64,000 nt of DNA, from positions 6,823,501 through 6,887,500 of the forward strand of contig CP019636.1 of NCBI GenBank assembly GCA_002163975.1, given 5' to 3'. Both the position numbers and the translations under genes were made by a program. This stretch comes from Nostocales cyanobacterium HT-58-2 (lineage in GTDB: Bacteria; Cyanobacteriota; Cyanobacteriia; Cyanobacteriales; Nostocaceae). Within the stretch, counting starts at the first letter, position 1. Every line of letters starts with the position of its first letter. Under the pieces are notes generated by a model. It was not told where the DNA came from, ran no database searches, and saw only the letters and a list, made by a program, of their open reading frames with translations. Shown here one piece after another: positions 7,292 to 15,661 of the stretch.

Positions 7292-8026
7292 TTGGTAACA
7301 ATTCAGTGTAGAAATGTGACGTTTTTCAATATCGAAGCGGTTCTGTTTGATAAAAACGGTACTTTGGAAGATTCAGATGCTTATTTACGTGCTCTTGCAC
7401 AAAAAGGAGCGCGGATAATAGATGCACAAATTCCTGGAATAGGAGAACCGCTGCTCATGGCGTTTGGTGTTAACGGCGATCGCCTCGATCCAGCAGGTTT
7501 AATTGCGGTGGCGAGTCGTCGCGAAACAGAAGTCGCCGCAGCTGCTTATATTGCGGAAACTGGAAGAGGTTGGTTTGAGTCGTTGACTATATCTCGTCAA
7601 GCGTTGGAGGAAGCTGAAAAATATATTGGCAAGACTCCTTCACCTTTGTTTGTAGGAAGCTTAGAAGTCTTAAAGTCTCTCTCAGAAGCAGGGCTCAAAC
7701 TCGGTATTCTTTCTGCGGCGACAACCCAAGAAGTGCGTGAATTTGTCCAACATCATCAATTAAGTGATTACATCCAGCTGTCTGTGGGAGTTGATGAAGG
7801 TCCAAGTAAACCAGATCCAGTTTTATTTTTGCAAGCCTGCCTTGCTTTAGGAGTGGAACCAAGTGCCACGCTCATGGTAGGCGATTCTGTGGGTGATATG
7901 CAAATGGCACGTCAAGCCAAAGCTGCTGGTTGCATTGGTATCACTTGGATAGGGATGCCAGATAATGTTCGAGGTGCAGATGTGGTGATCCATCAACTTG
8001 ATGAAATTCAAGTTTTCAATGAGTGA
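7292..8026 (+). CDS. HAD-family hydrolase (phosphatase-like), motif I variant
   Basis: This haloacid-dehalogenase-superfamily protein has motif I AVLFDKNGTLEDSD, motif II LGILSAATT, the motif III lysine in SKPDPVLFLQA, and motif IV MVGDSVGDMQMARQAKAAG. The helical cap between motifs I and II makes it a subfamily I phosphatase or phosphoglycolate-phosphatase relative. Motif I reads D-K-N-G-T; the usual second aspartate, the general acid/base, is asparagine, so catalysis may be weak or altered. An in-frame ATG at 7220 lies in the terminus of the upstream repeat. The protein-like part begins near residue 25 of that frame, so I prefer the TTG at 7292, giving a start like L/M-V-T-I-Q-C-R-N-V-T-F. 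The start remains uncertain. The substrate is unknown. Confidence 0.7.
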   Translation: MVTIQCRNVTFFNIEAVLFDKNGTLEDSDAYLRALAQKGARIIDAQIPGIGEPLLMAFGVNGDRLDPAGLIAVASRRETEVAAAAYIAETGRGWFESLTISRQALEEAEKYIGKTPSPLFVGSLEVLKSLSEAGLKLGILSAATTQEVREFVQHHQLSDYIQLSVGVDEGPSKPDPVLFLQACLALGVEPSATLMVGDSVGDMQMARQAKAAGCIGITWIGMPDNVRGADVVIHQLDEIQVFNE

Positions 8027-8093
8027 AAATGGTTAGCTTTTTGGAGATGGGGTTCGCTTACCCACCAAAACAATGCGCTGTATTTTGATTCAT

Positions 8094-8134
8094 CAAAAAC
8101 AAAATCCACCTTGATGTCACTTTACCAGGTGGAT
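8094..8134 (-). terminator. Intrinsic terminator of ssrA
   Basis: Read on the minus strand, ATCCACCT and AGGTGGAT form a stem around a loop of about 15 bases and are followed by TTTTGTTTTT. It lies about 20 bases beyond the tmRNA 3' end and is well placed to end that transcript. Confidence 0.75.
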
Positions 8135-8153
8135 CCTGTCTTTTATTTTTAAG

Positions 8154-8540
8154 TGGAGCTTATGGGAATTGAACCCATGTCCGTAATGGGTATTGACCCC
8201 CCACTCATTCACAGGCTTAGCCCTTTTTACCCTCAAGGCGGGGAACGTTCATTATCCCGAACGCTAGGATGCTCTGGTTAAGTCTTAGCTAACAAGCAAA
8301 CCAGAGATGCTTGCTAGAGCATCCGTTGGGGGTTGGTCTCTAGCCCTTAACGGAGTCAAACTAGAGACGCTCGAACCTGTAAGAGGTTATTAGGCAGCTA
8401 CTACAGCTTGCTTACGAGCAAAAGGAACGATGTTGTTCGCATTTACTTTTTTTTGAGTCTTTGATTTTCGAGAGACGACTCACTCTCGACCTGAATCATA
8501 GAGTAGCTTTCGCCACCACGTCGAAACCGTTAAAGCCCCA
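8154..8540 (-). ncRNA. ssrA: Transfer-messenger RNA (tmRNA)
   Basis: The minus strand reads GGGGCTTTAACGGTTTCGAC at the 5' end and GGTTCAATTCCCATAAGCTC plus CA at the 3' end, the two halves of the tRNA-like domain with the T-arm. The 387-nt length and one-piece order are normal for heterocystous cyanobacteria. The message part (8390-8440) encodes the tag ANNIVPFARKQAVVAA followed by TAA TAA; cyanobacterial tags begin ANNIV and end in small hydrophobic residues that direct degradation by Clp-type proteases. The terminal CCA is not encoded. tmRNA with SmpB rescues stalled ribosomes. Confidence 0.97.
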
Positions 8541-8560
8541 TGTGGTTCATCTATACTACT

Positions 8561-8566
8561 ATTATA
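8561..8566 (-). promoter_or_regulatory. -10 box of ssrA
   Basis: On the minus strand the sequence TATAAT stands about 20 bases before the mature tmRNA 5' end, leaving a short leader for RNase P removal. No good -35 hexamer is seen at 17 bases; a weak GTTCAAG stands nearby. Confidence 0.6.
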
Positions 8567-8678
8567 GTACGCCCTGCTTGAACTGTGTGACTTTTAGAAA
8601 AATTTTTGCATCTTGAGTAGGCAGATGAAGGAGATAACAGTGCTGTCTTGTCCCCCTCATCTTCCTGATCACCTCATC

Positions 8679-9626
8679 TTAACCTAGTGCTTCGGCACCG
8701 CCAACAACCTCTAGGATTTGCTGAGTAATTGCGGCTTGCCGCGCTTTGTTGTAAGACAAAGTGAGGGTACCAATCAGTTCCTTAGCGTTGTCGCTAGCAT
8801 TACTCATTGCTGTCATCCGCGCCGCGAGTTCACTCGCTGCTGATTCTTGCAGCGCCCGCAAAAGTTGGTTACTCAGATACAAAGGTAGCAAGGAATCAAG
8901 AATCTGTACTGGATCTTGCTCGAAAATCATGTCGCGGGGGAAAACACGAGTTGGGGCGGTCACTTTCTCGCGTGTCACTTCAAATTCACCACCACGGGTT
9001 GTCAAGCGGAAGATTTCGTCATCTTGTGCTTCTAAACCTTGGGCGTCAAGGGGAAGCAGGGTTTGCACCACGGGACGAGAACTTACCAAGGAGACGAATT
9101 TGGTGTAGACAAGCTCAATGCGGTCTACGCTTCCTGACAAGAATAAAGAAAGCAATTCGTCTGCAATGTTTGTTGCTTCAGCAGCAGTGGGAATTTGTTC
9201 TAAGCCAGTATAGGTGGCGTCGATTGGCTGTTCGCGACGTTGAAAGTACTGTGTGGCTTTGCGTCCTACAATGACAAATTTGTAGTCAAGTCCTTCTGCT
9301 TTAAGTTCTTGAGCGCGATTTTCGGCACGCTTAATGACGTTGGTGTTGTAGCCACCGCACAAACCGCGATCGCCTGAAATGACTAACAGCCCAACTGACT
9401 TCACTTCCCGTTTTTTCAACAAGGGCAGATCTACATCTTCAAACCGCAGACGGGTTTGCAAACCATACAGCACTTGCGCCAAGCGGTCAGCAAAAGGACG
9501 GGTAGCAATCACTTGTTCTTGGGCGCGACGTACCCGTGCAGCAGCTACCAGCCGCATGGCTTCTGTAATTTTTTTGGTATTTTTAACTGATTGAATGCGA
9601 TCGCGTATTGCTTTGAGATTTGGCAT
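8679..9626 (-). CDS. atpG: ATP synthase F1 gamma subunit
   Basis: The gamma subunit (named atpC in many cyanobacteria) is the central shaft that turns inside the alpha-beta ring. The 315-residue protein begins MPNLKAIRDRIQSVKNTKKI, the conserved N-terminal helix, and ends with the C-terminal helix ASELAARMTAMSNASDNA plus LSYNKARQAAITQQILEVVGGAEAL. The middle (about residues 195-235) has the additional segment of photosynthetic gamma subunits used in redox or ADP-inhibition control, without the chloroplast-type cysteine pair. It is the last gene of the minus-strand atp operon. The beta and epsilon subunits are not in the window, as expected for cyanobacteria, which encode them elsewhere. Confidence 0.96.
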   Translation of the reverse strand: MPNLKAIRDRIQSVKNTKKITEAMRLVAAARVRRAQEQVIATRPFADRLAQVLYGLQTRLRFEDVDLPLLKKREVKSVGLLVISGDRGLCGGYNTNVIKRAENRAQELKAEGLDYKFVIVGRKATQYFQRREQPIDATYTGLEQIPTAAEATNIADELLSLFLSGSVDRIELVYTKFVSLVSSRPVVQTLLPLDAQGLEAQDDEIFRLTTRGGEFEVTREKVTAPTRVFPRDMIFEQDPVQILDSLLPLYLSNQLLRALQESAASELAARMTAMSNASDNAKELIGTLTLSYNKARQAAITQQILEVVGGAEALG

Positions 9627-9808
9627 AATCTTTTACAAGAATTCAGAATTCAGAATTCAAGAGCCAGGATGAAGCTATGTTTTTCACTTCTAACTCCTAA
9701 CTCCCGTCTTATACTTTTGCCAGGAAGGTTCTTTATTCAGAATTCCGAAGTCAAGAGAAAAAGAAGATATTTTTGCTGACTCCTGACTTCTGATTCCTGA
9801 TTCCTGAT

Positions 9809-11326
9809 TTACGCTGCTAAGAAGGTCTTCTTATATTCGTTAATTGCTTCCTTCAAAGCTGCTTCTTCTTCGTCACCGAGGACTTTCTTGGTTTGGACTC
9901 CTTCGGTGTACTTAGGTTTGCTGGTCTTCAAGTACTCGCGTAGCCCTTTGGTGAAAGCAGTGACTTTAGCTACTGGGATATCATCCAAATACCCGTTAAT
10001 ACCAGCGTAGAGAAGAGCGACTTGCTCATAGACTGCTAGTGGGGCATTTTGCGGTTGTTTTAAGAGTTCCCGCAAGCGTGCACCCCGTGCTAGTTGGTCT
10101 TGAGTTGCTTTATCTAGGTCAGAGGCAAATTGGGCGAAGGCTTGCAGTTCGTCAAACTGTGCCAACTCCAACTTCAATTTCCCGGCAACTTTCTTCATTG
10201 CCTTGGTTTGAGCCGCTGAACCTACTCGGGATACGGAAATACCAGGGTTAATAGCAGGACGGATACCAGCGTTGAACAGGTCAGAAGACAGGAAGATCTG
10301 ACCGTCTGTGATGGAAATCACGTTGGTGGGGATGTAAGCAGATACGTCTCCTGCTTGGGTTTCGATGATTGGTAGGGCAGTCATGCTACCTGCACCCAAC
10401 TCATCGTTCAGCTTTGCTGCACGTTCCAATAGACGAGAGTGGATGTAGAACACGTCTCCAGGATAAGCTTCCCGTCCGGGTGGACGACGCAGCAGCAAGG
10501 ACATTTGGCGATAAGCTGCGGCTTGCTTGGAGAGGTCATCGTAGATAACCAGGGTAGCCTTACCCTTGTACATAAAGTACTCAGCAATAGAAGCACCTGT
10601 GTAAGGAGCCAAGAATTGCAGGGTAGCTGGGTCACTGGCGTTAGCAGCAACGACCACTGTGTAGTCTAGCGCACCTTTGTCTTGTAATGTTTGCACTACG
10701 TTAGCTACTGTGGAAGCTTTTTGACCGACCGCTACGTAGACGCAGATCACGTCTTCTTGTTTTTGGTTAATGATTGTGTCAATGGCGATCGCAGTTTTTC
10801 CAGTTTGACGGTCACCAATGATCAATTCCCGTTGTCCGCGACCGACGGGAATCATCGCGTCGATAGCTGTGATACCAGTTTGCATTGGTTCGTGTACAGA
10901 ACGACGTGCGACAATACCTGGTGCTGGAGATTCAATCAAACGGGTTTCTGTGGTCTTAATGTCTCCTTTACCATCAATTGGGCGACCTAGTGCATCCACA
11001 ACTCGTCCAATCAAGGCTTCTCCCACAGGAACCTGAGCGATTTTCCCGGTAGCGGTTACGGAGCTACCTTCTTGAATGTCACGACCTTCGCCCATGAGCA
11101 CCGCACCCACGTTGTCTTCTTCCAAGTTCTGGGCGATGCCAATTGTACCGTCTTCAAACTCGAGGAGTTCGCCAGCCATGACTTTGTCTAGACCGTAGAT
11201 ACGAGCAATACCGTCACCGACTTGCAGAACGGTACCAACGTTAGCCACTTTGACCTGTTGGTCGTATTGTTCTATCTGTTGCTGAATAATGCTGCTGATT
11301 TCGTCTGGTCTAATGCTAATTGCCAT
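9809..11326 (-). CDS. atpA: ATP synthase F1 alpha subunit
   Basis: The alpha subunit forms the non-catalytic nucleotide sites of the F1 hexamer. The 505-residue protein opens with MAISIRPDEISSIIQQQIEQ, has the Walker A motif GDRQTGKTAIAIDTI, the Walker B region TLVIYDDLSKQAAAYRQ and the arginine-containing ISVSRVGSAAQ motif that reaches the neighbouring catalytic site. Length and content are normal. It sits about 50 bases from the delta gene upstream and about 180 bases from the gamma gene downstream. That downstream spacer holds direct repeats of AATTCAGAATTC. Confidence 0.97.
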   Translation of the reverse strand: MAISIRPDEISSIIQQQIEQYDQQVKVANVGTVLQVGDGIARIYGLDKVMAGELLEFEDGTIGIAQNLEEDNVGAVLMGEGRDIQEGSSVTATGKIAQVPVGEALIGRVVDALGRPIDGKGDIKTTETRLIESPAPGIVARRSVHEPMQTGITAIDAMIPVGRGQRELIIGDRQTGKTAIAIDTIINQKQEDVICVYVAVGQKASTVANVVQTLQDKGALDYTVVVAANASDPATLQFLAPYTGASIAEYFMYKGKATLVIYDDLSKQAAAYRQMSLLLRRPPGREAYPGDVFYIHSRLLERAAKLNDELGAGSMTALPIIETQAGDVSAYIPTNVISITDGQIFLSSDLFNAGIRPAINPGISVSRVGSAAQTKAMKKVAGKLKLELAQFDELQAFAQFASDLDKATQDQLARGARLRELLKQPQNAPLAVYEQVALLYAGINGYLDDIPVAKVTAFTKGLREYLKTSKPKYTEGVQTKKVLGDEEEAALKEAINEYKKTFLAA

Positions 11327-11377
11327 TTGTCTATCTTCTTTATATTGCGAGACGGAACGATTTTACACAGAACAGTT

Positions 11378-11932
11378 CTAGGCGCCACTTAAACGCAAGG
11401 AGATCCGGCGCAGCTGACCTCGTAAGCTAGCGTCAATGACTTGAGATCCTACTCTAATGATGACACCACCGATTAACTCGCGGTCGATTTTTGTATCTAA
11501 TTCCACCTCGCGAGCATTGGTCAGTGAGAGCACCTTATTTCTGACTGATTGTTGCTGGGCTTCTGTCAAAGGAACAGCAGAAATCACTTCCGCTAATGCA
11601 ATTTGTTTGAGTTGCCGCAACAGCACCAAATATTGCTGCAAAATTGGTTCGAGCAACAAAATACGCCGTCTATCTACTAGCAGCAGCAAGAAATTGCGGA
11701 AGTATGCGTTCGCGCCATCACCAAGAACACGATTGATGACTGCCTTTTTGTCTTCTATTGAAACAAACGGGTTAGCAATAAAGTTTCGCAGCTGTTCGCT
11801 CTCGGAAAGTAAGCTCAGCAAGGAACGTACATCCTCACCGAACTGATCTGTCAAATTTTTGGATTGTGCTACCGACATCAATGCCTCTGCATAAGGCACG
11901 GCTACTTCGGCTGTTGCTATATTACTTTTCAT
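11378..11932 (-). CDS. atpH: ATP synthase F1 delta subunit
   Basis: The delta subunit (atpD in many cyanobacterial annotations) links F1 to the peripheral stalk. The 184-residue protein has the N-terminal helical domain (VAVPYAEALMSVAQSKN, LLSLLSESEQLRNFIANPFV) and the C-terminal motif DTKIDRELIGGVIIRVGSQVIDASLRGQL (seen in pieces), which is diagnostic of OSCP/delta. Its start codon overlaps the stop codon of the b-subunit gene by one base, so the two are translationally coupled. Confidence 0.95.
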   Translation of the reverse strand: MKSNIATAEVAVPYAEALMSVAQSKNLTDQFGEDVRSLLSLLSESEQLRNFIANPFVSIEDKKAVINRVLGDGANAYFRNFLLLLVDRRRILLLEPILQQYLVLLRQLKQIALAEVISAVPLTEAQQQSVRNKVLSLTNAREVELDTKIDRELIGGVIIRVGSQVIDASLRGQLRRISLRLSGA

Positions 11933-12492
11933 TAGCTTCCTCCTAGTAGCGCTATGCTGCGATCAATGAGTGCATGCTGAGCATCGTCGGCAATGCCAGT
12001 CCGTAGTTCTGATTCAACTTTCTGTAATGCCAGAGCAACAACCCGTTGGCGTAGTTCGGCGATCGCTTTGTCTCGCTCTGAATTCAGATCAGCTGCTGCT
12101 GTTTCCCTCATGCGTTCAATATCGGCTGCTGCTTGATCCAATATTGCTTGTCTCGCTCTTTGGGCATTTTCTTCAGCAGCTTTTTTGATTTTTTCAGCCT
12201 CTGCTTGAGCTTGGGCCAGCTTTTGCTGCTGCTGTGCAAGGGCTGCTGCTGCATCTTTGGTGCGTTGTTCTGCGGTCTTGATCGCAGTTTCAATCCGTTC
12301 GCGGCGTTCTTGGAGCGTATTGCCTAAAACTTTCCGCCCAAAGATAAACAGCACACTAATAATAATGGCAAGGTTAATTAGGTTGGTTTCTAAAATATTA
12401 GTATTTAGACCAAAACCACCTTCACCTGCTGCCTCTGTCAATTCTCTTCCGACGGCGCTGGCCTCCGCCATCAATAGTAAAAAAGTCCCCAT
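11932..12492 (-). CDS. atpF: ATP synthase F0 b subunit
   Basis: Subunit b forms one half of the peripheral stalk. The 186-residue protein has one membrane helix (TNLINLAIIISVLFIFGRKV, about residues 35-55) followed by a long charged coiled coil rich in Ala, Gln, Glu and Lys (RRERIETAIKTAEQRTKDAA and on), ending in a delta-binding segment. The N-terminus is longer than that of E. coli b, as is usual for the cyanobacterial form, which is processed. It overlaps atpH by one base. A 539-base repeat-filled spacer separates it from the b' gene upstream. Confidence 0.95.
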   Translation of the reverse strand: MGTFLLLMAEASAVGRELTEAAGEGGFGLNTNILETNLINLAIIISVLFIFGRKVLGNTLQERRERIETAIKTAEQRTKDAAAALAQQQQKLAQAQAEAEKIKKAAEENAQRARQAILDQAAADIERMRETAAADLNSERDKAIAELRQRVVALALQKVESELRTGIADDAQHALIDRSIALLGGS

Positions 12493-13031
12493 TTTCTTCC
12501 ATCCACTACTGCGCTGCCAAAGCTGTTCATTTTGTTAGTTGTTGGTCGTTAGTTGTTGGTGAGGCAGTGCGTTGCGGAGCCACTCGCTATGCTCGAATTC
12601 AAAGTTCAAAGTTCAAAAAATTATTTTGAGTTTTGAATTCATCATTTTGAATTTCTCCGCGGGAGCTGACTGGCTTTGGGGTTTGTAAGCCACTGTGTTG
12701 ATAAGGCAGCACGGTCTTGGGGAGACGGTGCGTTCCGGAGGAAGACTCCGTTGTAGCACCTGCCGTGGTTTCCTCCATGAGCGACTGCCGAAAGGCAATG
12801 CCCTCCTTATACCTCGGAGGGGAACCCGTAAGCGCAAAGCGTGCTGCGGGCATACGCGTAGCGTCTCCGACAGGAGAAGGGTAGAATGTGGCGTCCCGTT
12901 GTAGCAACTGGCAAACCCACAGGTGCAGAGTGTGCTGCAGGCAACTGCATAGCATCTTTGCTCTCTAGTAAGGGTTGTTTTTCACTACTAACTACTAACT
13001 ACTAACCACTAACTACTAATCAATAACTATT
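12493..13031. repeat. Repeat-filled spacer between the b' and b genes
   Basis: No gene is seen in 539 bases inside the atp operon. The spacer contains direct repeats of GTTAGTTGTTGG, a TTCAAAGTTCAAA / TTTTGAATT inverted block at about 12598-12655 ending in a TGACTGGC phrase, and GC-rich pieces around 12800-12860 reading GCGTAGCGTCTCC and GGAGAAGGG that recur in other spacers (44811, 54340). Short reading frames here are repeat-derived and not genes. Confidence 0.7.
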
Positions 13032-13529
13032 TTATTTTTTAGCGCTCACTACTAAATCCGCTCCTAGAAGCTTTTCTAGTATTTGGCGACTGAGGGTATC
13101 TACCTCTTGTTCTAATGAAGCAAGAGCTTGCTGTTTTTGCTGCTCAATTTCTTGAGATGCTTGCTCTCTTTGAACTTGGGCCTCTCTTTGAGCGTCGGCT
13201 GCCTTTTCCGCAGCAATTTTCTGAGCCTGAGCTTGAGCATCAGCAATCACTGTTTGTGCTTGTCGTCTTGCTCCTGCCAATTCTTGCTCGTATTGCTGCG
13301 CCAATTTCTCTGCCTTCGTCAAGCGCTCTTGTGCTTCTAATTGATTGTTGCGGACATATTCATTCCGCTCATCAATTGCTTTGCCCAAAGGCTTGTAGAA
13401 AATAGCATTCAAAATCAAGGCTAAAAGTAGAAACTGGATTGCCATCAAAGGCAGGGTTGCATCTAAATCAAACAGACCCCCTTCTTTAGCAACCTCTTCT
13501 ACGGCAAATAGGGTTATCCAGTGTATCAT
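13032..13529 (-). CDS. atpF2: ATP synthase F0 b' subunit
   Basis: Subunit b' (atpG in many cyanobacterial annotations) is the second, diverged stalk subunit, found in phototrophs. The 165-residue protein has one N-terminal membrane helix (ATLPLMAIQFLLLALILNAI, about residues 25-45) followed by FYKPLGKAIDERNEYVRNN, a conserved b' motif, then a long Gln/Ala/Glu-rich coiled coil. It pairs with b to make a heterodimeric stalk. It sits between the c gene and the b gene in the usual cyanobacterial order, but is flanked by unusually long repeat-filled spacers on both sides. Confidence 0.95.
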   Translation of the reverse strand: MIHWITLFAVEEVAKEGGLFDLDATLPLMAIQFLLLALILNAIFYKPLGKAIDERNEYVRNNQLEAQERLTKAEKLAQQYEQELAGARRQAQTVIADAQAQAQKIAAEKAADAQREAQVQREQASQEIEQQKQQALASLEQEVDTLSRQILEKLLGADLVVSAKK

Positions 13530-13955
13530 GGTTGCTTATTCCTCTGGTGTGAGTTTAGTTCTGAGAGCTATAGAGTTCTGAGTTCTGAGGAGCCACTCGC
13601 TGAGCGCCAGAGGCGCACGCTGCGCGTTGGCGTAGCCTGCGCTTTGCGTTTACGCTCAAATTCACGCATTATAAATTCAAAATTCATGCAGGAAAAGATT
13701 CCTAATTTTGAACTTTGAATTTCTCGGCAGGAGGTGACTGGCAATCTTCGTAGTGGTAGCAATGTACCCCTACGGAGAAGTAAGCTACGTGTAGCGGACG
13801 TATCAGAATGAGCATCATCTGTAAGTGCGTTGAGATCCTGCGGAGTGTGCAAACTACCGTCCTGTTGTGGAAAGTAGTATTGCTGAGTCCTGAGTAATTT
13901 CTACTCAGCACTCACCTCTTCAGCACTCAGCACTGACTAAGCACTCAGCACCTAA
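13530..13955. repeat. Repeat-filled spacer between the c and b' genes
   Basis: This 426-base spacer holds a block at about 13672-13746 that resembles the one at 12598-12680: AATTCAAAATTC on one side, TTTGAACTTTGAATTTCTC on the other, then a GGAGGTGACTGGC phrase. It also has GC-rich palindromic pieces around 13600-13660 (GCGCCAGAGGCGC, then GCGTTGGCGTAGCC). Near 13880-13950 GCACTCAGCAC-type short repeats occur. No gene is seen. Confidence 0.65.
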
Positions 13956-14201
13956 TTATGAGAAGGGGTTAGCAAACAGTAGTACTAGAGCAACCACTAG
14001 ACCGTAGATGGTTAGCGCTTCCATGAACGCCAAGCTGAGTAGCAACGTACCACGAATCTTACCTTCTGCTTCTGGTTGACGAGCAATACCTTCTACAGCT
14101 TGTCCTGCAGCATTACCTTGACCAATGCCAGGACCAATAGCAGCCAAACCTACAGCAAGAGCAGCAGCTAAAACGGAAGCAGCAGAAATCAATGGGTCCA
14201 T
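13956..14201 (-). CDS. atpE: ATP synthase F0 c subunit (proteolipid)
   Basis: The c subunit (atpH in many cyanobacterial annotations) forms the proton-driven ring in the thylakoid and plasma membranes. The 81-residue protein is two membrane helices joined by the polar loop ARQPEAEGKIRG. The first helix carries the glycine-rich packing motif AIGPGIGQGNAAGQAVEG and the second carries the proton-binding glutamate at position 61 in LAFMEALTIYGL. Length and sequence are standard. An AAGGAAAG ribosome-binding site precedes the start on the minus strand. Confidence 0.97.
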   Translation of the reverse strand: MDPLISAASVLAAALAVGLAAIGPGIGQGNAAGQAVEGIARQPEAEGKIRGTLLLSLAFMEALTIYGLVVALVLLFANPFS

Positions 14202-14310
14202 GATGTTCTTTCCTTCTTTTTTGAATGGATATGGGTTGTTGATTGTTAATTGATTAGCTGTAAAGTGATTAGTCGCCCAAAAAGTACCACTAATGACTAC
14301 CTACTAACCA

Positions 14311-15066
14311 CTAATGACCATGCTCTTCGCCACCATGATGCTCTTCTATCGCTTCACCGATATAAGCAGCTGCCAAGGTGGCAAAAATCAGTGCTTGAAT
14401 AGCACTGGTAAATAATCCCAAAGCCATGACTGGCAGAGGAATAAATAAAGGCACCAGAAGTACCAGAACTCCTACAACCAGTTCATCTGCCAAAATGTTA
14501 CCGAATAAACGGAAACTTAGGGAAAGAGGCTTGGTAAAGTCTTCAATAATTTTGAATGGCAACATAAAAGCCACAGGTTGGACATAGTTGCCGAAGTACC
14601 CTAAGCCCTTTTTGCTGAACCCAGCGTAAAAATACGCGAGTGATGTTAACAGTGCCAAAGCAACAGTTGTGTTGATGTCACTGGTGGGAGCCGCTAATTC
14701 ACCTTCTGGTAACTTAATCAGACGCAAAGGAACAAGTGCCCCTGCCCAATTTGACACAAAGATGAACAAAAACAAAGTGCCAACAAATGGCACCCAAGGG
14801 CGATATTCTTTCTCACCAATCTGGTTTTTCGCCAAATCCCGAATAAATTCTAGGGCATACTCCATAAAGTTCTGTATCCCACTCGGAATTCGCTTGATGT
14901 TACTACTTGCAGCGATGGAAACTAACACCAGCAAGCCAATAACCAACCAGGAGGTGAGAAACACCTGCCCATGCAGTTTTAAATTGCCTATTTGCCAGTA
15001 CAAATGTTTCCCCACTTCCAATTCTGCAAGGGGAACAGAAGTGAAGAAGTTCAGAAAATTCTGCAT
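14311..15066 (-). CDS. atpB: ATP synthase F0 a subunit
   Basis: Subunit a (atpI in many cyanobacterial annotations) provides the two proton half-channels beside the c ring. The 251-residue membrane protein has about five helices and the conserved channel helix SLSFRLFGNILADELVVGVL, in which the arginine of the F-R-L-F-G-N motif faces the c-ring glutamate. The C-terminal helix ALIFATLAAAYIGEAIEEHH also matches the family. The tail is histidine-rich (EEHHGGEEHGH), common in cyanobacteria. It lies between subunit I and c, in the normal order. Confidence 0.96.
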   Translation of the reverse strand: MQNFLNFFTSVPLAELEVGKHLYWQIGNLKLHGQVFLTSWLVIGLLVLVSIAASSNIKRIPSGIQNFMEYALEFIRDLAKNQIGEKEYRPWVPFVGTLFLFIFVSNWAGALVPLRLIKLPEGELAAPTSDINTTVALALLTSLAYFYAGFSKKGLGYFGNYVQPVAFMLPFKIIEDFTKPLSLSFRLFGNILADELVVGVLVLLVPLFIPLPVMALGLFTSAIQALIFATLAAAYIGEAIEEHHGGEEHGH

Positions 15067-15205
15067 TTTCTTGACCTATCTATCTTTCTCCAATCTTACC
15101 TGGAGAAGTGGAGCGAGTTTGCGGTGTGGATTTGCCTTGGGAGATTCAGTGGTGGATTTTCCTCCCGGAAAACTCCCGTCCTCTCGCAAAGCTTGCATGA
15201 GCCTT

Positions 15206-15661
15206 TTATGGTTGCCGGAGCTTCGGCAAGTCAGAGAATGCCACCCTAACTACATAGATGATGAGCGTTGCTTTGTAGGTAAGAAATCCCAAAAATATGG
15301 GTAAGATTTGCAGTTGATTCCACCGCGATGCTAGTAGAATGATCCCTACTAATAACGCTAACCGAGTTTTACTCAACTGATTTTTTTCATTACCCAAACG
15401 CTCAACATCTTTTGCCAACATCCTCAAGTAAACCACACCTGTACATGCCCCAAGCAAATAATTCAGGGCAATGTTTAGAGAATAAAAAATCCAAACAGAG
15501 ATAAAAACAATCCCTGTCAAGACAAGAGTTATCAGCAACAACTCTTGGTAGAGTTGATAGAACTCTTGCATGGAGTTCACTGGTTCTGTATCCTCAAAAC
15601 CAGGTCTTGAATCTTGTTGTGTTGTTGGTGTGGGATCAGTTGATTCGTCTGACAAGCTCAC
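15206..15661 (-). CDS. atp1: ATP synthase subunit I (Atp1-like assembly protein)
   Basis: The 151-residue protein is the first gene of the atp operon. After a polar N-terminus rich in Thr, Asp and Gln (about 35 residues) come four hydrophobic helices: ELLLITLVLTGIVFISVWIF, then ALNYLLGACTGVVYLRMLAK, then TRLALLVGIILLASR and QLQILPIFLGFLTYKATLII. This matches the Atp1/UncI-type protein of cyanobacteria and chloroplast-related operons, thought to help assemble the c ring. It is 140 bases upstream of atpB. The position and topology support the call more than any single motif. Confidence 0.85.
   Translation of the reverse strand: MSLSDESTDPTPTTQQDSRPGFEDTEPVNSMQEFYQLYQELLLITLVLTGIVFISVWIFYSLNIALNYLLGACTGVVYLRMLAKDVERLGNEKNQLSKTRLALLVGIILLASRWNQLQILPIFLGFLTYKATLIIYVVRVAFSDLPKLRQP

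Noticed and set aside
8807..9274. Plus-strand frame of 155 codons
   Set aside because: It is antisense to the gamma-subunit gene, which is certain.
12599..12955. Minus-strand frame of 118 codons inside the atp operon spacer
   Set aside because: Its sequence is made of dispersed repeats, has no protein-like pattern and is not preceded by a ribosome-binding site.
14669..15304. Plus-strand frame of 211 codons over atpB and its upstream spacer
   Set aside because: It is antisense to the well-supported ATP synthase a-subunit gene.
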